64,000 nt of DNA from Diphasiastrum complanatum. Taxonomy: Eukaryota > Streptophyta > Lycopodiopsida > Lycopodiales > Lycopodiaceae. Of this stretch, positions 24,029-35,274 are shown one piece after another. Both the position numbers and the translations under genes were made by a program. Numbering within the stretch: the first letter of the stretch is position 1; each line of letters opens with the position of its first letter. The stretch lies in assembly GCA_029204225.1 (NCBI GenBank), contig CM055109.1:48570599-48634598 (forward strand), given 5' to 3'. The notes under the pieces are model-generated. The model saw only the letters and a list, made by a program, of their open reading frames with translations. It made no database searches and was not told the origin of the DNA.

Positions 24029-24715
24029 TGTGAAAGTATTATACTTTTGGACCATAAATGGATCTTAAAAAGATCCACAAGAGTGATTGGATGCTTGCTT
24101 AACAATCTATCAAAAAACTAGACACAAAAAAGTTGATCTAGATTGGCAATTTGACAAACAACAAGCAAGAACAATCAAAGGCATTGATCATAGATGTAAA
24201 TCTGAGTCCACATGTGTGAACCATAGCCTGTTGTACGCTTGTAGACTTAGAATGAAGGTTTAATCAACTTGGTTGCTTTGGATCACAAAATCACATTACA
24301 ATAGTGGAGTAGCTCAAGATTGCCAATGAGCTCAAAAAATAATCTATCTTCTCACTATGGGAGAGTTGGAATACATAGTGAAAGTCACTTCCTTTGTAAA
24401 GTTAGGTGAATTTACAGCATGTAATAAGGAAGCTAACTTGGCTTTCTTGCCCTAATTTGCAACCCTGGCCTCTTTCCTAGAGTCATGCCAAGTAGGCGGC
24501 TAGTTGGTCAAAATTTCATCATAAATTTAGGTGTAGGCCCTATAATGTATGAATCACTACCAAATGGACATGACCAACTATTTATACTCAATCTAACCTA
24601 CACTAGGATAGGTTTCCCATGTGGCATATTGGCCTCACACGTATGGGATCCACTTATGCACATAATTTACGATATACTACATGGCTAGATTTGCCAACAT
24701 AGGCAATTTTTCACA
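24029..24715 (-). repeat. 5' LTR of element G (687 bp)
   Basis: It is bounded by TGTGAAA at one end and TTTTTCACA at the other (TG...CA). The minus-strand start TGTGAAAAATTGCC and the GGCAAATCTAGCCATGTAG block are shared with the LTRs of element B. A TATAAATA box on the minus strand at 24579-24586 is a plausible promoter. Confidence 0.8.
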
Positions 24716-26398
24716 CTAACGACCATGCAAAGACTAAATAAAAATTTTGGATGAAAAACTACTTGTCCAACTTCTGGTAGAAATGAGAAAATAATGTCTA
24801 CCTTTTCATTGGATGTCACTTTAATGTTTAGAGAGAAATATTCAAGAAAACTATGACCCAAATCAGTATCATACTATTGGATAGTATTACATTTGCAATT
24901 AAAAGACAAGCATTGACACATATTTGGATTGACTTTGTTGTTCTCCATTTAAAATGTCAAAAAGAATGTAAATAACAAATAATTGAAGAACAAAAAATTA
25001 AACAAATTTGTGTTTTTTTTGCTAGTAGCTAATATTTCTACATTGTCTTGGCTTGCATGTAGTGTAGGCACCACAATACACAATTAAAATCAATTAAAAA
25101 GTAATGTAACTATCATATTAGCTCTTTTTTGCTAGTTGTTGGTAAATTACCATTGTCTTGGCTTGTGTGCAACATAGCTACCATACTACAAAATAGATTC
25201 GATTGAAAATGGATTGTGAAGTTGACATTTGTGTGTTCAGTTCTAGCTTAAAAAAATTTCTTTTTTCAATTCAAAGAAAAAAAAGAGTTTTTTCTAGAAG
25301 AACAATTTTGCATTGTAAATATTTCTAGTTTTAGTACAAAAGAGAAACTCAATCATGTCTCAACAAATATGGGAAGGATATCCATTTTTTTCCTCAAATT
25401 TTTTGTCGATATGTGTAGAACCTCAATTTGCCATATTGTAGATCTTTGAAAACTTCAAGTATATCATTAGAAAAACTTGATTTTTTTTAAAAGTTGGCAA
25501 TGTACTACATCACAATTTTTATATATTACAAATGTTTTTTTCCTGTTTTGAATCTAATTACATACCAAGATAATAACTTAATGACCATCACTCTTGGTAA
25601 TTTAGCCAATAACACATTAGTGTTTGAGAATCACAACCAAGAACTTTAACAATGCCAAAATATCTTTTGAGCATCTCCTACTATTTGCAATGTTTCATAA
25701 TAGAATTTTTTGAGTATAAAAGCTATAAACATATCAAATTCTATGGACTATGTAGTGATAAGATGTCATTATCTCAAAGTCGTGAAGACAACTGAAAATA
25801 AATATAAACATATTTTACAACAAAGTTAATCAACAAATATTTTTATTTATGTGCTTGTAATTTATGATACAATACAACATGCCAAGCCATTTCTACCTAT
25901 AAAATTCATAATTAATATCAAAGCACATTACAAAAGTTTTTTTTTCACTCCATTGAATCTTGAATCATTTTGGACCAGGTACTTTGAACTTGTGTAGCTT
26001 CATTTCTTTTTAAAAGTAAAAGAGACTTGAATAACAAAAAGGCCATTTTAAGTTAAAAAATACTAAACATAAATATATTTAGTATTACATTTAATACAAT
26101 ACAATTTTAAGCCAATAATTCAAAAAAATGGCATAATCATTTGACTATTAGATATTAAAATAAGTTAACTATCATTCAATAAAGTTTCATTGATATGAAA
26201 AACATATATGTTTTAAAATTTAAGTATGAAACACATAAAGCTATCTGAAACATACATCTTGTCAAGTACATTAATATTTAGTGGCTTGGAGGAGACAAAT
26301 ACTATATCTAATTTTTATGTAAACCTATTTACCAAATTACCATAAAACATCAATGCTAGTGGTGCAATTTTATTTTATGAATGTCTAGATTATATTCT

Positions 26399-26440
<42 letters not shown>

Positions 26441-26819
26441 TGTGAGTGCATGCTTGTGTGTGGTGTTGTCCTTCATGTGAAGGTGGTAAATCCCTATATT
26501 TATCAATGATAATTGAAGCTTTTTATGTAACCAAGAAGACTTTAAAAAAAAAAAAGTATTGCCATGGAAGCATAGCCACCTTAACATTATATTTAACTAC
26601 ATGCTATTTATGGAAAATCATAATTTAACTATTGTCATAGAAGAGTATAGGTCCAATGATTGAAATGCAACTAACTATTACTTGCTTTTCATAAACGAGC
26701 ACCATCAGAAAGTCATCTAAAGTGTGTGTGAGATGAACTATTTCTGCCAAAGAGCATAGTACTCGAAATTGTGTAGGATCATTGAGTTAGAATTAAAGTA
26801 GAATCACTGTGCTACTGTA
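24716..26819. other. unassigned AT-rich sequence
   Basis: No gene or complete element was seen. Two diverged blocks around CATTGTCTTGGCTTG (near 25041 and 25151) suggest an old local duplication. A (TG)n microsatellite lies at 26401-26438. Confidence 0.5.
26401..26438 (+). repeat. (TG)n microsatellite
   Basis: About nineteen uninterrupted TG units, followed by GAGTGTGAGTG. Confidence 0.95.
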
Positions 26820-27059
26820 CTGTGGGTCCTATCAGTTGATAAGGATCAGTTGGCCTCGCCACGAGGCAAGTCGATGGGACACGCATCCCGCCAACGGCAA
26901 CCTGGGTCATGCATGGGTTGCTTGAGTGAACAACTATATGTACAGTGTAATTTCATTTTGAGAAATACAGTTGCTATGTGAGCTTGTTGTGGAGAGAGTT
27001 TTCTGTCTGTGTTACTGTGTAGCATGATTTGTGTTCCTGTTCGAAGCAAATTCTAAGTT

Positions 27060-27071
27060 TGTATCAGAGCC
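27060..27071 (+). other. primer-binding site of element E
   Basis: TGTATCAGAGCC differs by one base from the usual plant copia site TGGTATCAGAGCC. It precedes the leader and gag start of element E. Confidence 0.7.
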
Positions 27072-28340
27072 GTATAGGGAGTGTACACAGTACAACATCG
27101 TCGTTGAAGAGAGCTTCGGGAGAACTGTCTTCTGAGAGTTCGGGGTTTACGGCGGGTTGAAGACGGAAGGAGAAGCACTGGTGCAGAGAGTTTAGCACAC
27201 AAAAGCCTGGTGAGCTTGAGACTATGTGGGTATTCAGAGACAAGAGTTGTCGACTGAATCAGAACCTTAGCAAACAGAATTTTGAAATTTTGAAGCAGGC
27301 TATTTGGTGTTTGCAATCAATAGGGCACCAATCAAAGAGCTGTAAATTGCATTGGAGAGCTTGAGGTAGGGCGACCTCAGACTGACAGAGAGCTGCAAGA
27401 AGAAATCTCAGAAAGAGATTTACAAATGCCCAAGAATCTCCATATCTCCTCAGCTAGGGTTTATAGCCTTGGAAGCGGTTGATCTCTCCTTGTATACAAT
27501 GGATTTTTGATTTGTAAAATCGTAGACAAGGGCGCCCATGTACAATGAGGCCTGGTGTAGGAGGCCGTGACCAGCCGTGAAGCATTAAGTGAGCTGGAGT
27601 GACAACAACCATAGCTACAAAACCCTGGGAGAAAAGCTTGAAAGGAAGCTTGCAGGAGGAGAAGAGAGGAGGAGGTAGCGTGGATAGTCGTGCACGGCAA
27701 GCGTGACTAGTCCCATTGCGTTTGGAAGGACTCAGCGGCCCGTGGAAATTGATTCGGGGCGCAAAATTGCATGACATCATAGGATCTGCCCAAGGCTCAA
27801 TTAATGGTATAGATCGTGCTTCTGAGAAGCGGTGTGGACCATTGGATTTAAGTGAAGTGGGCCCGAAAAGTAGAGAAGTGCAAAGGGCACTTCATTTTCT
27901 TTAAAAAATTTCATACTAAAATTGGAGTTGAGTCCCTTTACAAGTGAAGTGTGAAGTTTTTTCAAGGTGAAAAAACAGTTCAAAGACAAGGAAAATTCCT
28001 ATTTTTGGGTCCTTTGTCCATTTTGACCCAAACGAAAGGCTATAACCTCCAAACGAAGGCACCGAACTGTACCTGCAAGTACAGTACAACAAAACAGAGT
28101 GATTACAGTGGAGAAAGTGTTCGGAGTGCGCCAAAAGTGATTTCACCATTCCACTGGGCACGTAGTTGGGAGTTGACGACTGAGTGCATTTCGGAAGGCG
28201 ACGCCGATTTGGCTTACAAAAAGTGGCGAGTGGCCTGGTAAGGGAAAAAGCGCAGGTCATTATTTTTCAACTTCTGACATCACAGTTGGCCTCAGCATAC
28301 TGGTTCTTAGCCTACGACAAAAATTTCAAGTAGTTTTGTG

Positions 28341-31300
28341 ATGGCAAACATGGGAGAGTCCATTTTGAGTGAAAGTAGCAAAATGGACGGGATTTCCAAC
28401 TATGCAGTGTGGAAATTCAAAATGAAAAACATACTGATGGAAAAAGATGTGTGGGAAGTCATCACAGGTGATGAGAGAAGGCCGCCAAATGAAGCGGATG
28501 TCAAAGTGTTCAACAAAAAGATGAGGAAAGCTTTCACCTTCATTAACTTGTCAGTGAAGGATCACATTATTACCCACATATGTGATGTTGTTACACCCAG
28601 ACAGGCATGGGATGTGCTAAAGGAGCAGTTCGAGACGTCAAATCCATCTAGAATCATGTTTCTGAAGTCAAAGCTGAATAGTGCCCGAATGGAACAAGGA
28701 GAGTTCATTCAGACGTACATGACCTGAATCAAGACAATGAGGGATGAACTGCATTCTATTGGTGAGCGCATACATAATGTGGAGCTGGTGCACAATGCAT
28801 TGTGCGGCATTTCAAAACCCTATCAAATGTTTGTGAGCGGAATAGCATCAAGAGAAAGATTGCCAAACTTTGACGAGCTCACATGAATCTTGATGCAGGA
28901 AGAGCAACGATGAGAAATGGTGAAAGCTAGACGTCAAAATACCGACGATCAGGCACTTGCGACATGCCAATAACAAGGCAAGGGCAAGGGCAAGAAGAGG
29001 TCTAAACAACAATTTGCCAAGACTCAAGAGGATGAGGGATCTTCCAGTAAGACCAAGAAGAAAGGCAAGTGCTTCCATTATGGTAAAAAGGGCCATTGGA
29101 AGAGTGAATGTCGCAAATTCTTGGTGGAACAAGGCAAGGGGAAACCAAAGCAAGCATGTAACCTTGTCGATGAGGTGAAATTAAAGACTCTAACATCTTC
29201 ATATCTGCATTGTCATCCAATCAAGATGAACAAGCGTGGTATATTGACTCGAGAGCCACAAGACACATGACAGGTAACAAGAATTGGTTCAGTAGCTTGA
29301 AAGTGTTGGATAATGGAACATCTATTTCACAAGAAAATGGCAATGTGTGCAAGATCAAGGGGATAGGCACCGTTTCAATCCAACTACTTGATGGAAAAAG
29401 CAGGGTGATCAGGGAGGTACTTTACGTACCAAGTTTGAAGAAAAATCTACTTTCTGTTGGAGTCATTACTGATCAAAAGTTGAAAGTAGAATTCGCCCAT
29501 GATCGTTGCTTTGTGAAGGATGTTAACCAAAAGTTCAAAGTTATTGCGGATGGAGTAAGGAGCCCAATACAAAATTGTACAGATTGAATGCTACAATGTA
29601 AGCCGTGATGTTATCTTTGATGAATCCAAGATGTACGAAGACGAGGATGCTGAGAAGATAGATACATCTAGTGGGAAAGATGGTATAGTGAGGATACCTC
29701 CTAATGATGATCCATTCATTGACCTTCCAAGTGATGAATATAAGGATACATCTCAAGATACTACTACTCAACCTCAAGAGACAGGTTGGAGAGGTAGAGA
29801 CAAACCTTTTGGTGCAAGAAAGATTGAAGTTGTAGGTGACAAACGCAAGGAGAAGGATGTACCATGGGATACATTTTCGCCAGGAAGCCGATCACCTGAC
29901 AGGAAGCTCCCTAAGTGGTTTGAGAGATTGTTGGAGAGCCGCGACATCGATGACTTTCCAGGATCATCTAGCCAGGGAGAGTTATGAAGATCAACAAGAG
30001 AGAAGACACAACTTGAAAGGTATGAAGCAAATTATGCTCTCTTATCTAGCATTATTCAAAGCAAAGAACCTTCGACTTATGGTGAAGTGAAGGATGATGA
30101 CATTTGGGTCAAGGCCATGGGAGAGGAGATGGAGTCAATTGGTAAGCATAGCACATGGGACTTAGTAGAACCACCAGTTGGCAAGAAACCCATTGGTTGC
30201 AAATAAGTATACAGGACTAAGTACCATGCAGATGGTAGTATAGCAAAGCACAAGGCAAGATTGGTGATCGAAGGGTATGCACAAAGTAAAGGCATTGACT
30301 ATGAGGAGACCTTTGCGCCAGTATGTAAGTGGAATACTCTACGTCTACTTGTTGCTTTAGCTTCACATTTTGGTTGGCCTTTGCATCAGATGGATGTGAA
30401 ATCTGCTTTTCTAAATGGTGAGTTAGAAGAAGAAGTGTTCATGGATTAACCTGAAGGCTTTAAAGGGACAGGAAAATAAAATATGTCGCTTGAAGAAAGC
30501 GCTTTATGGTCCTAAACAGGCATCACATGCGTGGTACAACATGATTGATGCCTATTTTCATTCAAAGGGGATGGTGAGAACACATTCTGATCCAAATCTA
30601 TATGTCTTATGCTTTGATGGTATGGTTTCTTTGATTGCTCTTTATGTTGATGACTTGATTATTACGGGAAATAATCAAGAGATGATAGACATGATCAAGA
30701 AAGACCTCATGGAACAATTTGAGATGATAGATCTCAATCTGATGTATTATTGCCTTGGAGTAGAGGTGTGGCAAAAAGGACACAAAGTGGGTTTAACACA
30801 GGTGAAGTATGTCAAAGAATTGCTGCATAGGTTTAGGTTGCAGGATTTTGCAAACCAGTGAATACTCCTATTGAACCAGGTAAAAAGCTTTCTAAGATTG
30901 ATGAGTCACAGTCATTTGATGCTACGCTGTATAGGCAGTTAGTAGGGAGCTTGATTTACCTTACCACGACTAGACCAGATATATGCTATGTTGTTGGCAT
31001 TATAAGTCAGTTTATGGCAGCACCTACGAAAATGCATTGGAAGGTAGCTAAACGCATTTTGCGTTATGTGAAAGGCACTTCAGATTATGGCTTGATTTAC
31101 AAGAAGCATGATGGTTTACCTGAGTTGTGTGGCTATGTGGATGCGGATTGGGGAGGTGACTATGATGATCGTAGATCCACCACAGGGTATGTATTCCAAT
31201 TTTGTGGTAGTTGCTTTTCCTGGCCTAGTAAGAAGCAAAGTACAATTGCTCTATCCACCACAGAAGCAAAGTATAAGGCAATGTGTAGTGCAACACATGA

Positions 31301-31400
31301 AGCTATACGGTTGAGACAAATCTTGGAAGAAGTTGGCATGAAGCAGAAAAATCTACGACATTACATAGCAATAGTTAGAGTGGCATTCAGCTAGCAAAGA
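28341..31400 (+). pseudogene. copia polyprotein pseudogene (family E), integrase deleted
   Basis: Gag starts at the ATG at 28341 (MANMGESILS, then NYAVWKFKMKNILM) and is stopped near 28727. A CCHC remnant KCFHYGKKGHWKSEC (second Cys lost) lies near 29070. The protease region reads AWYIDSRATRHMTG, with SR in place of the catalytic SG. After KFKVIADGVR the sequence jumps to the integrase tail NVSRDVIFDESKMY near 29600, so roughly the whole integrase core is missing. RT follows (GSIAKHKARLV, MDVKSAFLNGELEEEVFM, LYVDDLIITG), then RNase H (GYVDADWGGDYDDRRSTTG, ALSTTEAKYKAM). Stops at about 30205 and 30447 and frame changes near 30480, 30860 and 31394 make it inactive. Confidence 0.8.
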
Positions 31401-31435
31401 ATCAGTGTTCCATGCGAGAACCAAACACATATTAT

Positions 31436-31770
31436 TACACGTTATGGCTATCCCTTAGAACTAGTTAGTGATAGGAGAACTCATTTTCTCAATCAAACCA
31501 TTGAAGCATTACTCTCATATCCATAGACAAACCACACCATATAACCCAAAAGCCAATGGACCTACAGAAAGAGCCAACGGAATCATGTGCATAATTTTGA
31601 ACAAAATAACAGAAACACATTCTTCCATTTGGGACCAAAAACTTCCATCCATTTTATGGGCATTTTCAGTTTTATATTTGGATTTACGGGTTAACATCTA
31701 TGCAGGGACTGTTCTAATATATTCGTATGCAGGGAACAAATCTGAAGCTATTAAGCATTCACATAACTAG
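31436..31770 (+). pseudogene. Ty3/gypsy integrase fragment joined to copia RNase H
   Basis: The sequence reads YGYPLELVSDRRTHFLNQTI, then TTPYNPKANGPTERANGIM and WDQKLPSILWAF. This is the integrase catalytic core of Ty3/gypsy elements: the SDRGTHF aspartate and the TERANGI glutamate are both present, with one frame break near 31505. It directly follows copia RNase H, so the two element types were fused by recombination or template switching. Nothing else of the gypsy element was seen here. Confidence 0.75.
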
Positions 31771-32246
31771 AACCGGCTTCCACTTTTTGAAGAAGTATAT
31801 GTTACTCTGATAAAGAACTTGATTGTCGTTCTTATTTGTTTGCTACACAATGATAAAGAACTAATTCTCTATATTCATTGAGAAGGATTAATTGACTATT
31901 TGATTATGTTTTGTGGAATCTGTACGCTTGTCTCTGATAGAAAGGTTGCTTATTGTTTATCTTGATTGTCTGAAAAATAAAGTACCAACTTCATTCTGAG
32001 ACCTTGACCAAATCGTTTCACATTGGTGTTACTGAATGCCAATCTAAACCAATATCTTTGGATAACCAGCCTTCCATTGTGGTGTTCAACTTTGAATATT
32101 ATACACCATACCTCTTCCATTATCCATTTTACACTTATCAACCAAAAGAAGAGATTTATCTCTCTCTGGGGAAACGATATAGCTTTTATACTAGTCATTT
32201 TAGCCAATATAGTGGAAATCTATAACGACTAGGCTACCACATCTTT
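31771..32246. other. unassigned sequence
   Basis: No motif or repeat was recognised between the gypsy integrase fragment and the tandem coding repeat. Confidence 0.45.
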
Positions 32247-33373
32247 GCATAATATTTGCAACTTTTCCTTCTTCTTTTAGCTATTATAGACTCTACTTTG
32301 GGGGTCCTATATGATGGCGGGTGGTCACGCACCTCCTCGGCCTTAACCAACACTACTGAACATGGCTCAAGCCCCTCACGTATCTCGGTATCTCTCATAG
32401 GCGAACAAACTCCCTCTCTACTATTGGCATTGGACATCGGATCCAATGTAACATGCACACTTGAAGCGGCACCACAAACATCTACAGCTATCACAAATTC
32501 CATCCCTCCCACATCATGAAATACCGGTGTCTGAGATGATCTATCTACCTCAAACAACCGCGCTCCTGAATGTCTGGAATTAATCATATTCAAAGCTCTC
32601 TTCTTCGCATAATATTTGCATTTTTTCTTTTTCTTTCAATTGTTCTAGAGACTCTACTTGAGGGTCCCTATACGATGGGTGGTTACACACCTCTTCTGGC
32701 ATAACCAACACTACTGAACATGACTCAAGCCTCTCACGTATCTCGATGTCTCTAATAGGTGAACATACTCTCTCTCTACTATCAACATTGGACATTGGAT
32801 CCAATGTAACATGCACACATGAAGCGGCACCTAAAGTCATCAACGGACCACTCTCACGTGCATCTACGACTATCGCAAACTCCATCCCTCCCAAATCATG
32901 ACATACTGGCGTCAAAGATGACCTACTTACCTCAAACAACTACCCTCCTAAATTTTTGGAATTAATCCTATCCAAAGCTCTCTTCTTCACATAATATTTA
33001 CGTTTTTTCCTTCTTCTTTTGGCTTCGGGAATCCTATACGACGGGTTGTTACGCACCTCTTCTGGCATAACCAACACTACTGAACGTGAATCAAGCTATA
33101 AGAGGGATTGCTATGCACATCATCTGGCATAACAATTTCTTCTAAGCTACCTCCACCACCAAGACCAACAATTGTCGACACATGCTCAACGCTATGCAAA
33201 CTTGTGGTCGACCGTGTCACCTCATCAACAACACTACCTCCATCACAAAGACCTACAAATGAAACATGCTCATGATTAAAAACACCTACAAATTTGGAAT
33301 ATAAAATTGTCAGATTTACTATTGAAGTTTTTGAAATGATATAATGATTTAAAACCTTACCAAAATATTCCAA
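32234..33373 (-). pseudogene. unknown repeat protein, two to three ~120-residue units
   Basis: I do not recognise this family. On the minus strand, two 119-codon frames (32580-32939 and 32234-32593) encode the same unit: LFEVxRSSxTPVxHDxGGME, then VHVTLDPMSN, SREx(V)CSPxRDxEIREx, CSVVLV, EEV and HPSYR. Upstream, 33077-33373 holds a diverged relative (VMPDDVHSNPSY). Between units, other frames read KRRRKKRKYYVKKRAL, a basic nuclear-localisation-like stretch, so the ancestral protein probably ran through several units and now has frameshifts and a TAG. Conservation is visible at protein level, while units differ by indels in multiples of three inside the unit. It may be a fragment of a transposon-carried gene or a dead host gene. 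Confidence 0.4.
32247..33110 (-). repeat. tandem repeat of a ~360-380-bp coding-like unit
   Basis: Anchors GCATAATATTTGCA at 32247 and 32607 and ACATAATATTTACG at about 32989 mark two full units (360 and ~382 bp) and a partial third. Units share long blocks such as CCAACACTACTGAAC and CATTGGATCCAATGTAACAT. Their minus-strand translations are described in the next entry. Confidence 0.8.
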
Positions 33374-33837
33374 AAGATGGAAATGAAAGAGAAATAGGTC
33401 TCTTCTCAGCGTAGGTACATACAGTGCTCCTTGGAGCTTTGCATGTCCCGAAAGTGTACGTAGCTATAGAGTTTCAATGCCTTTGACATCGTGTCTATTC
33501 TATGCTCGTATTGTTGAGTGTTCTGTAGTTGATCAAGACGTTCTTGTTGCAGGTTATGTGTGACGTAGCTCCTGAGTCAATCATTATATCGTAGTCATGC
33601 TCTGTATAGCTAGTTGACTCTTCATCGACTATCATGAAGGCATTGTCACTCTTCTCAGCATCCTTTGATGATTATACAACATTTGCTTTTTCTGCTTTAT
33701 GCTTTCCTTTTGGATTGTGCCAGCATCCATATGTTATGCCCTTTCTTCTTGTAGTGTGTGCAAGGTATTGTCGGGTTGAACCAACATCTATCTGATGTGT
33801 GTCCCGATTTGTGACAGTGATCGAAGGTAGAAGTTTC
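33374..33837 (-). pseudogene. copia gag of element D, 3' part (zinc knuckle)
   Basis: The minus-strand sequence just left of element C's target site contains CHKSGHTSDRCWFNP, a CCHC-type knuckle with its flank, then CTHYKKKGHN in the manner of copia gag. It continues the gag that starts at 40494 and is split by the insertion of element C. Further left the sequence becomes unrecognisable; protease was not clearly seen. Confidence 0.6.
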
Positions 33838-34519
33838 TGTAAAAATTACAGCAAATAAGGATCCTAAAACACTTGAAATGATGAGGGAAACAATAGATTA
33901 TGATTTCATAAGATTAGCACAAGTTGAACCATCAAAATCCATCAAAAATCTATGCTTGAATCTCACTAAATGGCCCAAATCCTTGAAGAAGGCTTCACAC
34001 GTGTGAAAGTACGGCCTCCCACAGTCTGAGTACTGTACACCAGACCTACATTCACTCCTATAATCATTAGTAATCACAAGTACTCAAACAATTATGAACA
34101 TAGAGAGCAATTGCACCATTATGAGAGAAAAAACATGAAATTGCTTGATTGATTTTGGTGAGATATCATCACCTATATATACATGATCCATCACGGTTTT
34201 GGGCAGGTATGAGTAGCCCTAAACCTATCCCTAATGCTAATTTTGGTGGATCTTTCATCCCTACCAAGTTAGGGTTGGAATCTTGGAGATCCCTCAACAA
34301 TGCAAAAATTACCAAAAATAGCTCCTATTTTTTCTCCCTTGTATCTAAGCATAATTTGGACTCATTCCAAAGGTTCTAACACTTAGGTCTACTTGAGAAC
34401 ATCCTTATGAATGGAATCCTATGCTATTTGGCACGTGTGACAAGCCACATCATGACCATCTAACTATTTACAAGTCATATGACCAAAACTAGTCAAGCTA
34501 GAATTGTGAATTTTTAACA
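33838..34519 (-). repeat. 3' LTR of element C
   Basis: 682 bp, TGTAAAAATT to TTTTTAACA on the plus strand. It carries the palindrome TTCACACGTGTGAA at 33994-34007 and a TATATATA box in the middle. It differs from the other LTR at one position (GGCTTCACAC against GGATTCACAC). Confidence 0.95.
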
Positions 34520-34531
34520 CTCCTCCTCACT
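34520..34531 (-). other. polypurine tract of element C
   Basis: The minus-strand sequence AGTGAGGAGGAG ends directly at the first base of the 3' LTR, the expected primer for plus-strand DNA synthesis. Confidence 0.8.
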
Positions 34532-34533
34532 AT

Positions 34534-35274
34534 CTAGCTTGGTTCAATCATTGCTTTACTAATAACTCCAAGTGATGATCTGAACTTCATAAAAGGTGTC
34601 TTTTGAAGTGGTTTAGTAAGTAGATCAGCTACACATTCATTGCTTGGAACATGCTCCAAAGCAATCTCCTTGGCTTGCACCATTTCTCTCACAAAGTGAT
34701 GGCATATCTCAATGTGCTTAGATCTTGCATGGAAGATTGGATTAGATGCAAGGTGTTGGGCTGATATATTGTCATTGTAGATGATTGGTGCCTCCTTTGA
34801 ATCCATGATCTTTAGCTCCACCAATAATCTCTTGATCCAAAGTACCTCCTTTGTAGTGGTTGTCAAAGCTTTGTACTCGGCCTCGGTTGAAGATAGAGAT
34901 ATAGTTTCTTGCTTTTTTGAAAGCCATGAAACCACACCTTCTCCTATGAAAGTTGAATAGGCACTTGTTGATTTCCTATCTCTCTTGTCCCCTGCAAAAT
35001 CTGAATCACTAAATGCATGAAGGTTAATCACATCTCCTCTATATAGAATCCCAAAATCCAATGTACCCGAGATGTATCTTAGAATCCTCTTAGCCTTTTT
35101 CCAATGGATATTCAATGGCTTTTGCATGGATTGGCTCAACCTACATACACTAAAGCTAAGATCTGGTCTAGTTATAGTGATCCACATTAAGGAACCTATA
35201 AGTTGCCTAAACAAAGTGATGTCCATGAAGGATCTTTCATCATCTTCATTTGGCACTTTTACATCTTGCTCCAT
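34534..35274 (-). CDS. copia RNase H / C-terminal part of element C polyprotein
   Basis: 246 codons that continue the frame of the larger ORF after a -1 frameshift. RT thumb words ITLFRQLIGSLMW and TRPDLSFSVCRLSQSM are followed by RNase H: HAFSDSDFAGDKRDRKSTSA, ISLSSTEAEYKAL and IYNDNISAQHLA, ending HARSKHIEICHHFV, VADLLTKPLQ and RSSLGVI. The catalytic Asp/Glu residues of copia RNase H (DSD, TEAEY, ND) are present. The apparent Met start is the MEQ of the internal TPMEQ motif and not a real initiator. This part would be made only by read-through or frameshifting. Confidence 0.9.
   Translation of the reverse strand: MEQDVKVPNEDDERSFMDITLFRQLIGSLMWITITRPDLSFSVCRLSQSMQKPLNIHWKKAKRILRYISGTLDFGILYRGDVINLHAFSDSDFAGDKRDRKSTSAYSTFIGEGVVSWLSKKQETISLSSTEAEYKALTTTTKEVLWIKRLLVELKIMDSKEAPIIYNDNISAQHLASNPIFHARSKHIEICHHFVREMVQAKEIALEHVPSNECVADLLTKPLQKTPFMKFRSSLGVISKAMIEPS

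Larger units (their letters stand above)
21096..24715 (-). mobile_element. truncated Ty1/copia element (family G, relative of element B)
   Basis: The 5' LTR is at 24029-24715 and the primer site at 24016-24028, followed by leader, gag, protease, pre-integrase and integrase domains down to about 21096. There the linker words EDPPQDPRTPRRST run into unrelated sequence, so RT, RNase H and the 3' LTR are missing. Protein and LTR are recognisably the same family as the element at 55754-61670 but considerably diverged. It is older than B and immobile. Confidence 0.8.
26820..31435 (+). mobile_element. decayed Ty1/copia element (family E), 3' end lost
   Basis: Probable LTR sequence ends just before a primer-binding site at 27060-27071 (TGTATCAGAGCC). 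A ~1.3-kb leader follows, then gag, protease, a linker, RT and RNase H. The integrase is deleted. At about 31435, after HARTKHILLH, the copia sequence stops and a gypsy integrase begins, so there is no 3' LTR. The 5' boundary of the LTR was not determined. Confidence 0.7.

Noticed and set aside
27454-28260. Minus-strand ORFs of 79-114 codons
   Set aside because: They lie antisense to the noncoding leader of element E and carry no motif.
34149-34379. 76-codon ORF identical at 34149-34379 and 39624-39854
   Set aside because: It is LTR sequence of element C read on the strand opposite to the element, with no domain.
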